This document shows, piece after piece, positions 14,987 through 24,150 of a stretch of DNA of 64,000 bases. The position numbers were made by a program, and so were the translations under genes. The notes under the pieces were generated by a model. That model saw only the letters and a program-made list of their open reading frames with translations. It did not search any database and was not told where the DNA came from. The DNA comes from JAKAXS01 sp965279065 (GTDB taxonomy: Bacteria; Pseudomonadota; Alphaproteobacteria; Rhizobiales; Hyphomicrobiaceae): the NCBI GenBank assembly GCA_965279065.1, contig OZ257134.1, positions 372,001 through 436,000 on the forward strand, in the 5' to 3' direction. Every line of letters begins with the position of its first letter. Position 1 is the stretch's first letter.

Positions 14987-16264
14987 GTGCTACAAAAGGA
15001 ATGGGGTCAGATCCGCGGCAGCCGCATCGCCGGCCTGCTTGACGTCGGCACCTCCAAGGTCGTCTGCCTGATCGTCGCCCTGCCCAAAGCGACGCGCGGC
15101 GGCTCGCCTTTCGATCAGGCCCGCGTCCTCGGCGTCGGCCACAAGGCCTCGCGCGGCGTCAAGGCCGGCGTCATCGTCGACCTCGACGAAGCCGAGCACG
15201 CCGTCCGCGCCACTATCGCTGACGCCGAGCGCATGGCCGGCGTTGAGCTTGAGGAGATCTTCGTTTCCGCCGCTTGCGGCCGCATGCGTTCGCGCAACTT
15301 CACGGCCAAGGCGCGCATCGAGGGCGCCGTCGTCACGCCCCAGGACGTCACCAAGCTCCTGACTGCCGGCCGCCGCCACGCCGAGCAGCACGCCCGTACC
15401 TTGATCCACATGAACCACGTCGGCTTCCGTCTCGACGGCACGCCGGGCCTCGGCGATCCGCGCGGCATGGTGGCCAACGAACTGGCGGTGGACCTGCACG
15501 CCGTCACCGCCGATGAAGCGCCGATCCGCAATCTCATCCACGTCGTCGAGCGCTGCTATCTGTCGGTCGCAGGCCTCGTCGCCGCACCCTACGCCAGCGC
15601 CCTGGCCGTGACCGGCGACGAAGACCGCCGCTTGGGCGTCACCGTCATCGACATCGGCGGCGGCACTACAACTCTGTCGATCTTCGCTGACGGCCAGTTC
15701 GTCTACACCGATGCCGTTCCGGTGGGCGGAAACCACATCAGCTTCGATATCGCTCGCGCTTTGAACACACCGCTTGCGGAGGCCGAGCGAATCAAGGCGC
15801 TTTATGGCACTTTGGTGGGGGCTCAGTCCGACGAGCACGAGCTGATTTCCTATTCGCTGGCAGGCGATGAGGCAGGCAGCACGTACCAGACGACGAAGGC
15901 CCAGCTGGCGCAGATTATCCGTCCGCGCGTCAACTCCATGCTGGCGCTGGTTGGAGAGCGTATCGAGCGGGGTGGTTTTGCGGCTTACGCCGGCGATTGC
16001 GTCGTCATCACGGGCGGCGGATCGGAACTGGTGGGCATGGCCGAGTACGCCGGCGTCATCACCGGACGCAAGGCGAGGGTCTCGCGCCCGCTGGCGCTGT
16101 TGGCATTGCCGCCGGGCTTCGCCAGTCCGGCCTTCGCCACGGTCATCGGCCTCATCGCCGCCGGCGCGGCGCGTGGCAACGAGGGTGGTGCGTTCGAGGA
16201 GCGGGATGTAACCGCGCAGAGCTATCTGGGTCGCGTCAGCCAATGGCTGAAAAGCGGCTTTTGA
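14987..16264 (+). CDS. ftsA: Cell division protein FtsA
   Basis: Actin-like ATPase that tethers FtsZ to the membrane, 425 residues. Phosphate-1 motif L-L-D-V-G-T-S-K-V, phosphate-2 motif V-I-D-I-G-G-G-T-T, and adenosine motif V-I-T-G-G-G-S-E-L. The extreme C-terminus G-R-V-S-Q-W-L-K-S-G-F forms the expected amphipathic membrane-targeting helix. GTG start at 14987 with GGGAGGG upstream, 11 bases after ftsQ. Confidence 0.96.
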   Translation: MLQKEWGQIRGSRIAGLLDVGTSKVVCLIVALPKATRGGSPFDQARVLGVGHKASRGVKAGVIVDLDEAEHAVRATIADAERMAGVELEEIFVSAACGRMRSRNFTAKARIEGAVVTPQDVTKLLTAGRRHAEQHARTLIHMNHVGFRLDGTPGLGDPRGMVANELAVDLHAVTADEAPIRNLIHVVERCYLSVAGLVAAPYASALAVTGDEDRRLGVTVIDIGGGTTTLSIFADGQFVYTDAVPVGGNHISFDIARALNTPLAEAERIKALYGTLVGAQSDEHELISYSLAGDEAGSTYQTTKAQLAQIIRPRVNSMLALVGERIERGGFAAYAGDCVVITGGGSELVGMAEYAGVITGRKARVSRPLALLALPPGFASPAFATVIGLIAAGAARGNEGGAFEERDVTAQSYLGRVSQWLKSGF

Positions 16265-16313
16265 ACTTGAAGCGGCTCCGGCAGCAACAGAGCGCCGGTC
16301 TTGCGGGGAAGAC

Positions 16314-18062
16314 ATGAGCACCACTGAGACATCAGGCAAGCTCGCCGACTTGAAGCCCCGGTTGACCGTCATCGGCGTCGGCGGTGCCGGCTGCAACGCC
16401 ATCAACAACATGATCGCCGCTGGTCTGGACGGCGTCGATTTCGTGGTCGCCAACACCGACGCGCAGGCCCTGATCGCCTCCAGCGCCGAAACCCGTATTC
16501 AGCTCGGCACCAATCTCACCGAGGGCCTTGGCGCCGGCTCGCGCCCCGAAATCGGCGAAGCCGCCGCCGAAGAGGCCATGGACGAACTGCGCAGGCAGGT
16601 TGCCGGCTCGCACATGGTGTTCATTGCCGCCGGCATGGGCGGGGGCACCGGCACCGGCGCGGCAGCCGTCATCGCCCGCGCCGCCAAGGAACAGGGCATC
16701 CTCACCGTCGGCGTCGTCACCAAGCCGTTCCAGTTCGAAGGCGCCCGCCGTTTGCGCATCGCCGAGACGGGCATCGAGGAACTGCGCAAGTACGTCGACA
16801 CGCTGATCGTCATCCCCAACCAGAACCTGTTTCGCATCGCCAACAACAAGACCACCTTCGCCGAGGCCTTCGTCCTCGCCGACCAGGTGCTCTATTCCGG
16901 CGTGGCCTGCATCGTCGATCTCATCATCAAGGAAGGCCTGATCAACCTCGACTTCGCCGACGTCCGCACCGTCATGAGCGGCATGGGCACGGCCATGATG
17001 GGCACCGGCGAGGCCTCCGGCGAGCGCCGCGCCATCGAAGCCGCCGAGGAAGCCATCTCCAATCCGCTGCTCGACGATGTCTGCCTGCAGGGCGCCAAGG
17101 GCCTGCTGCTGTCCATCACCGGCGGCGCCGACATGACGCTGTTCGAAGTCGACGAGGCCGCCAGCCGCGTCCGCGAGGAAGTCGACAGCGAAGCCAACAT
17201 CATCGTCGGTGCCACGTTCGACGAGACTCTTGGCGACAAGGTTCGCGTTTCCATCGTCGCCTCCGGCATGGCGCGCATGATCCCCGGCCAGATGCAGGGC
17301 CACCAGAACATGGGTCAGAATTCCGGCTACGCTTCGAATTCCGGCGGGCCGACCTCCGGCGTCAGGATCGAACCGCGCGACAGCCGGCCGGCCCAGCCCA
17401 TGCCCCAGCACGCCCCGCACGCCGGTCAGCGCCGCGAACCCGCCAACGACGATATGCACCGCCGCCTGTCCGAAGCTCTTGCCTTCGGCGACGAAGACGT
17501 CGGCGCGCCGCCATACACGCCCGCGGGCCAGCCCCAGGGCCGCCGCCCAATGCAGCCTGAGGGCATGCCTCGCCCGCAGCCGCAGTCCGGCAACGTCACG
17601 ATCGAGGAGGGCCTGCCCTCGCACCTGACCCCGACCGCACCTGGCGCCGGCTGGCGTCAGCCCAACCAGCGTCAGGAACGCGGCGCCGGTGCGCCGTTCA
17701 TCCCTGCCCCGCCGGTTGACGTGCGCCGCGGCCGCGAAGGCCGGCGTATGCCCGACGTGTCGGACTTCCCGCCCATGGCGCAGCGCGAGTACCACGCCAA
17801 GTCCAGCGGCGGCTACAACCAGGACGGCCCCGCGCCCGCATCGGAGCAGCCGAGCCGGCGCCGCAGCCTGTTCGAGCGGCTGACCGGTCGCGGCAAGAGT
17901 GATTCGAACCAGCATCCCGACGACGGAACCGGCTACGATCACGACCTGCCGGACCACGTATCGCGGTACGAGCGTGGCCGTCCCGACGCGTCGATCCGTG
18001 ACGGCGCGACCGCGATCGAAGACGCTGAATTGCCCGTGTTTATTAGCCGCGAGCGCAAATAG
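16314..18062 (+). CDS. ftsZ: Cell division GTPase FtsZ (long alphaproteobacterial form)
   Basis: Tubulin-like GTPase that forms the Z ring, 582 residues. The tubulin signature G-G-G-T-G-T-G lies around residue 110, preceded by G-V-G-G-A-G-C-N-A. The GTPase and C-terminal globular domains end near residue 320; a Pro/Gln/Arg-rich linker of about 240 residues follows, then a conserved-type C-terminal peptide (A-E-L-P-V-F-I-S-R-E-R-K) that would bind FtsA. Long linkers are usual in Hyphomicrobiales. Start ATG 16314 with GGGGAAG upstream, 49 bases after ftsA. Confidence 0.97.
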   Translation: MSTTETSGKLADLKPRLTVIGVGGAGCNAINNMIAAGLDGVDFVVANTDAQALIASSAETRIQLGTNLTEGLGAGSRPEIGEAAAEEAMDELRRQVAGSHMVFIAAGMGGGTGTGAAAVIARAAKEQGILTVGVVTKPFQFEGARRLRIAETGIEELRKYVDTLIVIPNQNLFRIANNKTTFAEAFVLADQVLYSGVACIVDLIIKEGLINLDFADVRTVMSGMGTAMMGTGEASGERRAIEAAEEAISNPLLDDVCLQGAKGLLLSITGGADMTLFEVDEAASRVREEVDSEANIIVGATFDETLGDKVRVSIVASGMARMIPGQMQGHQNMGQNSGYASNSGGPTSGVRIEPRDSRPAQPMPQHAPHAGQRREPANDDMHRRLSEALAFGDEDVGAPPYTPAGQPQGRRPMQPEGMPRPQPQSGNVTIEEGLPSHLTPTAPGAGWRQPNQRQERGAGAPFIPAPPVDVRRGREGRRMPDVSDFPPMAQREYHAKSSGGYNQDGPAPASEQPSRRRSLFERLTGRGKSDSNQHPDDGTGYDHDLPDHVSRYERGRPDASIRDGATAIEDAELPVFISRERK

Positions 18063-18341
18063 CCGGCGGCTGTCACGTGCCGTCCGTGATCACCCCAACG
18101 CTTCGTAACACAATGTAAGGAAGCGTGATTTGTCCCAATCCAGGATGGGGGTTACCGTTCCTCATCGTAAACGAGTCCTCCCGGCCAGAAACACGTGCCA
18201 CGGCACGGACATAGGGTCGGTTGAGATCAAAAAGGTGGGTTCGGGACAAGCGCGTTAGAGACTAAGACTTTCCGGGGGTGGCAGGCCACAAGACGCAAGG
18301 GGAACGTGGCCCGCCTGATTGGAACGAGGGGACGGCGCAGA

Positions 18342-19283
18342 ATGTCTAACCGATTTATCGGCGCGAGGCAGACGACTATTGCCCGCGAAATCGAGTTGAA
18401 GGGCACGGGCGTGCACAGCGGTGCACCGGTCTCGATGATCCTTCACCCGGCAGAAGCAGACACCGGTCTTCGCTTTTGCGTCATGAAAGGCGGGCGTCAG
18501 GTCGCTGAGATCGCCGCCAGCCACGAGAACGTCAAGAACCTCACCCTCTGCACAGTCATCGGCGACGAGAACGGCGTAACGGTAGGTACCGTTGAGCATC
18601 TCCTCGCAGCCCTCCGCGGTCTCTCGGTCGACAACTGCCTGATCGAGATCGACAGCAAGGAAGTTCCGATCATGGACGGCAGCTCGGCTGCCTTCGTCGA
18701 AGCCATCGACGAGGTTGGTCTCAAAGAGCTCCGCGCCCCCCGCAAATACCTCAAGGTTCTCAAATCCGTCGTCGTCCGCGAAGGCGATTGCTGGGGCGAA
18801 CTGGCTCCGCACAACTCCGGCTTCCACCTTGACGTCGAAATCGATTTCGATGCCCCCGTCATCGGCCGTCAGCGCCTCTCCTACGAGATGAGCCCGGGCA
18901 TCTTCCGCAACGAACTGGCCCATGCCCGCACCTTCGGCTTCATGTCGGACGTCGAGCGCCTCTGGAAAGCCGGTTTGGCCCTGGGCGCCAACCTCACCAA
19001 CACCGTCGCCATCGGCGAAGGCCGCGTCATGAACCGCGAAGGCCTGCGCGATCCCTTCGAGTTCGTTCGCCACAAGATGCTCGATGCCGTGGGCGACCTG
19101 TCGCTCGCCGGCTACCCCATTCTCGGCGCATTCCGCTCGGTCCGCGGCGGCCATCGTCTGAACTCGCTGGTGCTCAAGGCCTTGCTGGCCGACCCCACCG
19201 CCTGGACCATCGCTCAGGCGCCCCGCGTTCGTGCCATCACGCCGCCGTCTCTGGAACTCGCGGCTGCTGCGGCAGCCGAGTAA
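18342..19283 (+). CDS. lpxC: UDP-3-O-acyl-N-acetylglucosamine deacetylase LpxC
   Basis: Zinc deacetylase for the committed step of lipid A synthesis, 313 residues from MSNRFIGARQTTI. Motifs: E-L-K-G-T-G-V-H-S-G at the start, zinc-binding T-V-E-H-L-L-A-A-L, M-D-G-S-S-A-A-F, R-T-F-G-F at the active-site region, and H-K-M-L-D-A-V-G-D-L with the second zinc His and Asp. An alternative GTG start at 18306 has a GGGGA element and would add 12 residues. Last gene before a terminator; standard position after ftsZ. Confidence 0.95.
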   Translation: MSNRFIGARQTTIAREIELKGTGVHSGAPVSMILHPAEADTGLRFCVMKGGRQVAEIAASHENVKNLTLCTVIGDENGVTVGTVEHLLAALRGLSVDNCLIEIDSKEVPIMDGSSAAFVEAIDEVGLKELRAPRKYLKVLKSVVVREGDCWGELAPHNSGFHLDVEIDFDAPVIGRQRLSYEMSPGIFRNELAHARTFGFMSDVERLWKAGLALGANLTNTVAIGEGRVMNREGLRDPFEFVRHKMLDAVGDLSLAGYPILGAFRSVRGGHRLNSLVLKALLADPTAWTIAQAPRVRAITPPSLELAAAAAAE

Positions 19284-19319
19284 GGTCTCCCACTCGCGTT
19301 CCCGTCTTCACCAGTGATC

Positions 19320-19346
19320 GGGCCCCGCAAGGGGCCCGTTTACTTT
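19320..19346 (+). terminator. Intrinsic terminator after lpxC
   Basis: GGGCCCC-GCAA-GGGGCCC followed by GTTTACTTTT, 37 bases after the lpxC stop. It closes the ddl-ftsQAZ-lpxC transcription unit and separates it from bamD. Confidence 0.85.
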
Positions 19347-19510
19347 TGCGAACCGCCATTTTTGGGTCCGGATTGGTCCGTGTGCAATGCGCCACAGATC
19401 AAGGCCTTAGCCGCGTTTCCTGTGCCTTGGCCCCACATCAACCACATTCGCCGCCTACCCCTGACTGGGTCGAAAACCCGCTGTGACAAGCCGCAGTTGC
19501 CAGTTACCCC

Positions 19511-19527
19511 GCACACGACTCGTGTGC
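19511..19527. promoter_or_regulatory. Perfect GCACACGA-C-TCGTGTGC palindrome before bamD
   Basis: 8-bp arms around one central base, about 100 bases before the bamD start in the 340-base lpxC-bamD gap. TTGCCA lies just upstream. It is either an operator or a small leader hairpin; no factor can be assigned. Nothing else is recognisable in this gap apart from the lpxC terminator. Confidence 0.4.
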
Positions 19528-19625
19528 TAGGAGTGGAGCGCTGGACAACGAGCTGCGGTACACAACAGCTGGATGTCAGGCTGGTGCGCGGGGGATATCG
19601 CGCAACCGAAAGAACCGGGGCAGGG

Positions 19626-20501
19626 ATGGGCGGCCAGACGACAATCGCAGCATGTTTGAGGGGCCTCCTCGCCATGGCTCTGGTAGGCTTCGGCCTGTCG
19701 CTCAGCGCCTGCGGTGGTGCGTCCAGCGACACGCTGAGCATGCTTTCGACCGACTCGCCTGAGAAAATGTACGCCGACGCCGACGCCTTGATGACCAAGG
19801 GCAAGTTCGAGGACGCGGCCAAGAAGTTCGAAGACCTGGACCGCTCGCACCCGTATGCGCCGGAAGCGCGGCGCTCGATCGTGCTGGCGGCGTTCGCCTA
19901 TTACAAGGCCGGCAAGATGCCCGAGGCCATCGCCTCGGCCGAGCGCTACACCACCATGCACCCCGGCACCAAGGACGCGCCGCTCGCCCACCACATCATC
20001 GCTTCGGCCTACTTCGACGACATCAAGACGCCGAACCGCGACCAGGCGCCGACACGCAAAGCGCTCGAGCAGCTGAAGATCCTGAAGCAGCGCTATCCCG
20101 ATAGCCAGTACGCCAAGGACGCCGACAACCGCATCCGTATCGCCGAGGACAACCTCGCCGCCTCCGAGATGGAAGTCGGCCGCTACTACCTGGAAAAGAA
20201 GAACTACGTCGCCGCCATCAACCGCTTCAAGACCGTCGTGTCCGACTACCAGACTACGCGCCACGTCGAGGAAGCCCTTTACCGGCTGACCGAAAGCTAT
20301 CTGACGCTGGGCATCAACAACGAGGCGCAGACGGCGGCCGCCGTGCTCGGTCACAACTTCCCGAATTCCAAGTGGTACAAGGACGCCTACGCCCTGGTAC
20401 AGTCCAACGGCCTTTCGCCGAACGCCGACGGCGGCAGCTGGATGACCAAGGCCTGGAAGGCCGTACCGAAGTTCTCCCTCGGCGGCCCGAGCGCCGGTTG
20501 A
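19626..20501 (+). CDS. bamD: Outer membrane protein assembly factor BamD
   Basis: Essential lipoprotein of the BAM complex, 291 residues. The signal peptide ends in a lipobox L-S-A-C (Cys about residue 29), followed by five TPR-like helical pairs (Y-A-D-A-D-A-L-M-T-K-G-K-F-E-D-A-A-K-K-F-E-type repeats). The frame is open to 19314, but the signal peptide begins at MGGQTTIAACLRG, with GGGGCAGGG before the ATG. Position after lpxC is the normal alphaproteobacterial order. Confidence 0.93.
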   Translation: MGGQTTIAACLRGLLAMALVGFGLSLSACGGASSDTLSMLSTDSPEKMYADADALMTKGKFEDAAKKFEDLDRSHPYAPEARRSIVLAAFAYYKAGKMPEAIASAERYTTMHPGTKDAPLAHHIIASAYFDDIKTPNRDQAPTRKALEQLKILKQRYPDSQYAKDADNRIRIAEDNLAASEMEVGRYYLEKKNYVAAINRFKTVVSDYQTTRHVEEALYRLTESYLTLGINNEAQTAAAVLGHNFPNSKWYKDAYALVQSNGLSPNADGGSWMTKAWKAVPKFSLGGPSAG

Positions 20502-20534
20502 TCCGCGCGGACGCCCGTCGAGAACCACGCCCCC

Positions 20535-22727
20535 ATGGCAGGCAAAAAAGCTCCAGCCGAGAAATCAGCCAAGAAGGCTTCGGCCAAGAAACCGGCCGGA
20601 CAGTCTGGCGCGGCGAAGTCCCAGCAAGCGGTCGATACGCTGTCGCCGGCTGATGCCAAGGCTGAGTTGAAGCACCTCGCCGCCGACATCGCCCGCCACG
20701 ACGCGCTCTACTATCAGAACGACGCTCCCGAGATCACCGATGCCGCCTACGATGCCCTGCGCCAGCGCAATGCGGCCATCGAGGCCCGTTTTCCTGAACT
20801 GAAATTGGCCGACAGCCCGGCCGATCGTGTCGGCGCAGCCCCCGTCGCCGCGTTCGGCAAGATCACCCACCGCGTGCCGATGCTCTCGCTCGGCAACGCC
20901 TTCAGCGATGAGGACGTGACCGACTTCGTCGCCCGCGTCCGCCGCTTCTTGGGTCTCGGACCGGACGACGAACTCGCCTTCACCGCCGAGCCCAAGATCG
21001 ACGGCCTGTCCATCGCCCTGCGCTATGAGAACGGCACGTTCGTCGAGGCCGCCACGCGCGGCGACGGCGCCGAAGGCGAGAACGTCACCCGCAACGTCGC
21101 CACCATCAAGTCGATCCCGCACCAGCTGAAGGGCAAGGACGTCCCTCCCGTGATGGAGGTCCGCGGCGAGATCTACTACCGCCACGCCGACTTCGCCAAG
21201 CTGAACGCGGCCCAGGCAGCCGCCGGTGCCAAGGTCTTCGCCAACCCACGCAATGCGGCCGCCGGTTCGCTGCGCCAGCTCGACGCCAGCATTACCGCTT
21301 CCCGCCCACTGCAGTTCTTCGCCTACACCTGGGGTGAGGTCAGCAAGCTCCCGGCCGACACGCAGGCCGGCGTCGTCGCAGCGTTTGACCACTGGGGTCT
21401 GCCCGTGAACCCGCTGATGGAAATCGTCACTTCGGCCGAAGCGATGATCGCATATTACCACGGCATCGGCGACAAGCGCTCCAAGCTCGGCTACGACATC
21501 GACGGCGTCGTCTACAAGGTCAACCGCCTCGCCCTGCAGGATCGTCTCGGCTTTGTCTCGCGCTCGCCGCGCTGGGCCACCGCCCACAAGTTCGCCGCCG
21601 AGCAGGCCACCACCGTCCTGCGCGGCATCGATATCCAGGTGGGCCGCACCGGCTCGCTCACCCCCGTCGCGCGCCTTGAGCCGGTCAACGTCGGCGGCGT
21701 CGTCGTCACCAACGCCACGCTGCACAACGAGGACGAGATCCACCGCAAGGACGTCCGCATCGGCGACACCGTCATCGTCCAGCGCGCCGGCGACGTCATC
21801 CCGCAGGTCGTCGGCCCCGTGCTAGACAAGCGTCCCAAGCAGGCCACGCCCTACGAGTTTCCCAAGCTCTGTCCCATCTGCGGCAGCCACGCCGTGCGCG
21901 AAGCCGATACGGACGAAGCCAGCGGCGGCGTCGTGCGCCGCTGCACCGGCGGTCTCATCTGCCCCGCCCAGGCCAAGGAACGGCTGAAGCACTTCGTCTC
22001 GCGCCTCGCCTTCGACATCGAGGGCCTGGGCGAAGAGAAGATCGAGCAGTTCTATGCAGATAAGCGCATCCAAACGCCGGCTGACATCTTCACGCTGCAG
22101 ACGCGCAACGGCGTCGACTTCCCCCGGCTGGAAGAGCAGAAGGGTTATGGTCAGAAGTCGATCGAGAAGCTGTTTGCCGCCATCGACGCGCGTCGCACCA
22201 TCGGCTTGCAGCGCTTCCTGTTCGCCCTCGGTATCCGCCACATCGGCGAGGGCACTTCGAAGGATCTGGCCAAACACTATCTGACGTGGGACGCCTTCCA
22301 CGCCGCGGTCATGGCCGCCGTCTCAGTCGGCACGAAGGACAGCGACGCCTATCGCGACATCGACGACATCGACGGCATTGGCGAAACCGTCGTCGACGCA
22401 CTGATTGAGTTCTTCAAGGAACCCCACAACACCGAAATCGTGCGTGAGCTCCTGAGCCACGTCACCGTCGCGCCGTTCGAGCGCGTCGCCACGACCGCGT
22501 CCGCCGTCACCGGCAAGACCGTCGTCTTCACCGGCACGTTGGAGAAGTTCTCGCGCAACGAAGCCAAGGCCACCGCCGAGCGCCTGGGCGCCAAGGTGTC
22601 CGGCTCTGTCTCCGGCAAGACCGACTACCTTGTCGCTGGCGCCGATGCCGGCTCCAAGCTCACCAAGGCGCGCGCCGCCGGCATCACGGTTCTTACCGAA
22701 GACGAATGGCTCGCCCTCATCGCCTGA
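20535..22727 (+). CDS. ligA: NAD-dependent DNA ligase LigA
   Basis: Seals nicks using NAD+, 730 residues. After a Lys/Ala-rich N-terminal extension (about 35 residues), the adenylation domain carries E-P-K-I-D-G-L-S with the catalytic Lys near residue 154. The OB fold is followed by a Cys4 zinc finger (C-P-I-C...C-T-G-G-L-I-C), HhH repeats (D-I-D-G-I-G-E-T-V), and a C-terminal BRCT domain (K-T-V-V-F-T-G-T-L onward). It starts 33 bases after bamD; recN, usually between them, is absent here. The basic N-terminal extension is unusual and may bind DNA. Confidence 0.96.
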   Translation: MAGKKAPAEKSAKKASAKKPAGQSGAAKSQQAVDTLSPADAKAELKHLAADIARHDALYYQNDAPEITDAAYDALRQRNAAIEARFPELKLADSPADRVGAAPVAAFGKITHRVPMLSLGNAFSDEDVTDFVARVRRFLGLGPDDELAFTAEPKIDGLSIALRYENGTFVEAATRGDGAEGENVTRNVATIKSIPHQLKGKDVPPVMEVRGEIYYRHADFAKLNAAQAAAGAKVFANPRNAAAGSLRQLDASITASRPLQFFAYTWGEVSKLPADTQAGVVAAFDHWGLPVNPLMEIVTSAEAMIAYYHGIGDKRSKLGYDIDGVVYKVNRLALQDRLGFVSRSPRWATAHKFAAEQATTVLRGIDIQVGRTGSLTPVARLEPVNVGGVVVTNATLHNEDEIHRKDVRIGDTVIVQRAGDVIPQVVGPVLDKRPKQATPYEFPKLCPICGSHAVREADTDEASGGVVRRCTGGLICPAQAKERLKHFVSRLAFDIEGLGEEKIEQFYADKRIQTPADIFTLQTRNGVDFPRLEEQKGYGQKSIEKLFAAIDARRTIGLQRFLFALGIRHIGEGTSKDLAKHYLTWDAFHAAVMAAVSVGTKDSDAYRDIDDIDGIGETVVDALIEFFKEPHNTEIVRELLSHVTVAPFERVATTASAVTGKTVVFTGTLEKFSRNEAKATAERLGAKVSGSVSGKTDYLVAGADAGSKLTKARAAGITVLTEDEWLALIA

Positions 22728-22773
22728 CCTCGGTCTGATCCGGCTCCGGTGTGGAGAGTCCCGCGCATCGAAA

Positions 22774-22799
22774 GGGGTCAGACCCATGGATCTGACCCC
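22774..22799. repeat. GGGGTCAGACCC-AT-GG(A/G)TCTGACCCC palindromic element, copy 1
   Basis: A 26-base near-perfect palindrome between the convergent ligA and SDR genes. A second copy is at 27346-27371. It may act as a bidirectional terminator-like hairpin; it is a dispersed element, since the same sequence recurs in unrelated context. Confidence 0.75.
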
Positions 22800-22812
22800 A
22801 ATTCGAACGTCT

Positions 22813-23586
22813 CTACAGCGTCACCGTCGTGCCACCGGAAACCTCGAGCGTCTGCCCGGTGATCCAGCGCGCACCAGGCCCCGCCAGGAACGCGACCACG
22901 TCGGCGATGTCGTCAGCCTGGCCGATGCGCTTCAACGCCTGGCCGGACATCACGCCTTCGTCGGCCTCCTTCGAACCGGTAAACGCCGCCGTCATGTCCG
23001 TCTGGATGACTCCCGGTGCCACCGCGTTGACGTTGATGTTGCGCCCGCCAAGGTCGAACGCGAGCGACTTCGTCAGGCTGTCGATGGCCGGCTTCGTCAT
23101 CGAATAGGCGGCCAGGCCCTTCGCCGGCAGGCGCGCCACGACGCTCGATAGATTGACGATGCGGCCGCCGTCGTTGAGCCGCTTCACGGCCTCCTGCGCG
23201 ATGAAGAACGGCGCGCGCACGTTGACTGCGATCAACTCGTCGAACTGCGCTTCCGTCGTCTCCGCAAAGCCGACGAGCGGCGCCACACCTGCATTATTGA
23301 CGAGTACGTCGAGCTTGCCCGAGCCACCGTTCTTCCTGGTCGCGGCGTCGAACTCCGAAAGCAATTTCGTCGCGGCATCTTTCGCCGTCAGGTCGGCACC
23401 GACCGCGAACGCCTTACCGCCCTTCTTCTGAATGCCGGCGACGACCTCCTCGGCGGACTTGCCGTTGCGGCCGAAATGCACGGCGACGGTCGCGCCGTCG
23501 GCGGCAAGCTTCTCGGCGATGGCGCGGCCGATACCGCGGCTGCCGCCGGTCACGAGCGCAACTTTGCCTTCAAGGGGCTTGGACAT
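22813..23586 (-). CDS. SDR-family NAD(P)-dependent oxidoreductase
   Basis: 257-residue classical short-chain dehydrogenase. Cofactor motif T-G-G-S-R-G-I-G, N-N-A-G at about 95, active-site Ser in N-L-S-S-V, and catalytic Y-S-M-T-K. The T-G-G-S-R segment followed by H-F-G-R-N suggests NADPH preference, but this is inference. Substrate unknown. Strong ribosome site CAGGAG before the ATG at 23586. Divergent from an ArsR-type regulator with a shared palindromic operator, so it is probably the regulated target. Confidence 0.92.
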   Translation of the reverse strand: MSKPLEGKVALVTGGSRGIGRAIAEKLAADGATVAVHFGRNGKSAEEVVAGIQKKGGKAFAVGADLTAKDAATKLLSEFDAATRKNGGSGKLDVLVNNAGVAPLVGFAETTEAQFDELIAVNVRAPFFIAQEAVKRLNDGGRIVNLSSVVARLPAKGLAAYSMTKPAIDSLTKSLAFDLGGRNINVNAVAPGVIQTDMTAAFTGSKEADEGVMSGQALKRIGQADDIADVVAFLAGPGARWITGQTLEVSGGTTVTL

Positions 23587-23731
23587 GGAAGTCTCCTGTT
23601 GTCGGTCGGGGGTGAGGCGGGTGGATCGGGCTTATCGCGCTTCCGTAGCCGTCGCACTCTCAATCTTGGGTTCAAATTTCCGTCGCCCCGAACGCTCTGT
23701 CCGGCAGCGACCAGCGTGAGATAGGCGGAGG

Positions 23732-23764
23732 ATTCAATAGTTCAAGAGTATCGAACTATTGAAT
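23732..23764. promoter_or_regulatory. Perfect 12-bp inverted repeat, candidate ArsR operator
   Basis: ATTCAATAGTTC (23732-23743) and GAACTATTGAAT (23753-23764) are exact inverse complements with a 9-base spacer, AT-rich in a GC-rich neighbourhood. The right arm contains the TTGAAT -35 of the regulator gene; the left arm gives TTGAAC on the minus strand with TATCTC 16 bases further, a candidate SDR promoter. One bound dimer could block both promoters. Confidence 0.8.
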
Positions 23765-23787
23765 TCCCGCCGCACGCTGCATATATT
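23759..23787 (+). promoter_or_regulatory. Promoter of the ArsR-family gene, likely leaderless start
   Basis: -35 TTGAAT (23759-23764), exactly 17 bases, then -10 TATATT (23782-23787). The start codon ATG is at 23794, seven bases after the -10, where transcription should begin, so the mRNA would have no or almost no 5' leader. No ribosome site is present before the ATG, which agrees. Confidence 0.65.
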
Positions 23788-23793
23788 CGTCAC

Positions 23794-24126
23794 ATGCAAC
23801 GCCCCTTTGTTCACCCTGCGATGTCGGATGTCACCCTGGAAGGCGTGCTCTACGCCCTGTCCGATCCCGTGCGCCTGGAGATCGTGCGCCGGCTGATGGC
23901 CGAAGGCTGTCCTTTGAACTGCCAGTCCGCCGCGCCGCAGAACATGGCGAAGTCGAGCGTCTCGCACCACTACCAGATCCTGCGCGAAGCCGGCCTCATC
24001 CGCTCTGAACGCCGCGGCGTCGCCGTCGTCAACAGCCCGCGCTGCGAGGAACTCGGCAAGCGCTTCCCTGGCCTGATGAAAGCCATCCTCACCTCCGCCG
24101 AAGCGGTAGCGAAGGCCCGCAAATAG
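23794..24126 (+). CDS. ArsR-family winged-helix repressor
   Basis: 110 residues with the ArsR/SmtB fold: L-Y-A-L-S-D-P-V-R-L-E-I-V-R-R-L, recognition helix region K-S-S-V-S-H-H-Y-Q-I-L-R-E-A-G-L-I, and wing S-E-R-R-G-V-A-V-V. One Cys pair region (G-C-P-L-N-C) lies before the recognition helix, but it is not the classical metal motif, so the inducer may not be a metal. Sits divergent from an SDR gene with a shared operator; likely an autorepressor that also controls the SDR. Confidence 0.9.
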   Translation: MQRPFVHPAMSDVTLEGVLYALSDPVRLEIVRRLMAEGCPLNCQSAAPQNMAKSSVSHHYQILREAGLIRSERRGVAVVNSPRCEELGKRFPGLMKAILTSAEAVAKARK

Positions 24127-24150
24127 GCTGACTAAGCCTACGAGCGATTC

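Noticed and set aside
14990..16456. 488-codon open frame opposite ftsA
   Set aside because: Shadow of a clear FtsA gene; no domain in the minus-strand product.
16332..17957. 541-codon open frame opposite ftsZ
   Set aside because: Shadow of ftsZ caused by high third-position GC; the plus strand has every FtsZ motif.
22774..22799. Palindrome as a dedicated ligA terminator
   Set aside because: A second copy at 27346 lies between co-directional genes and no T-tract follows either, so it is listed as a dispersed repeat.
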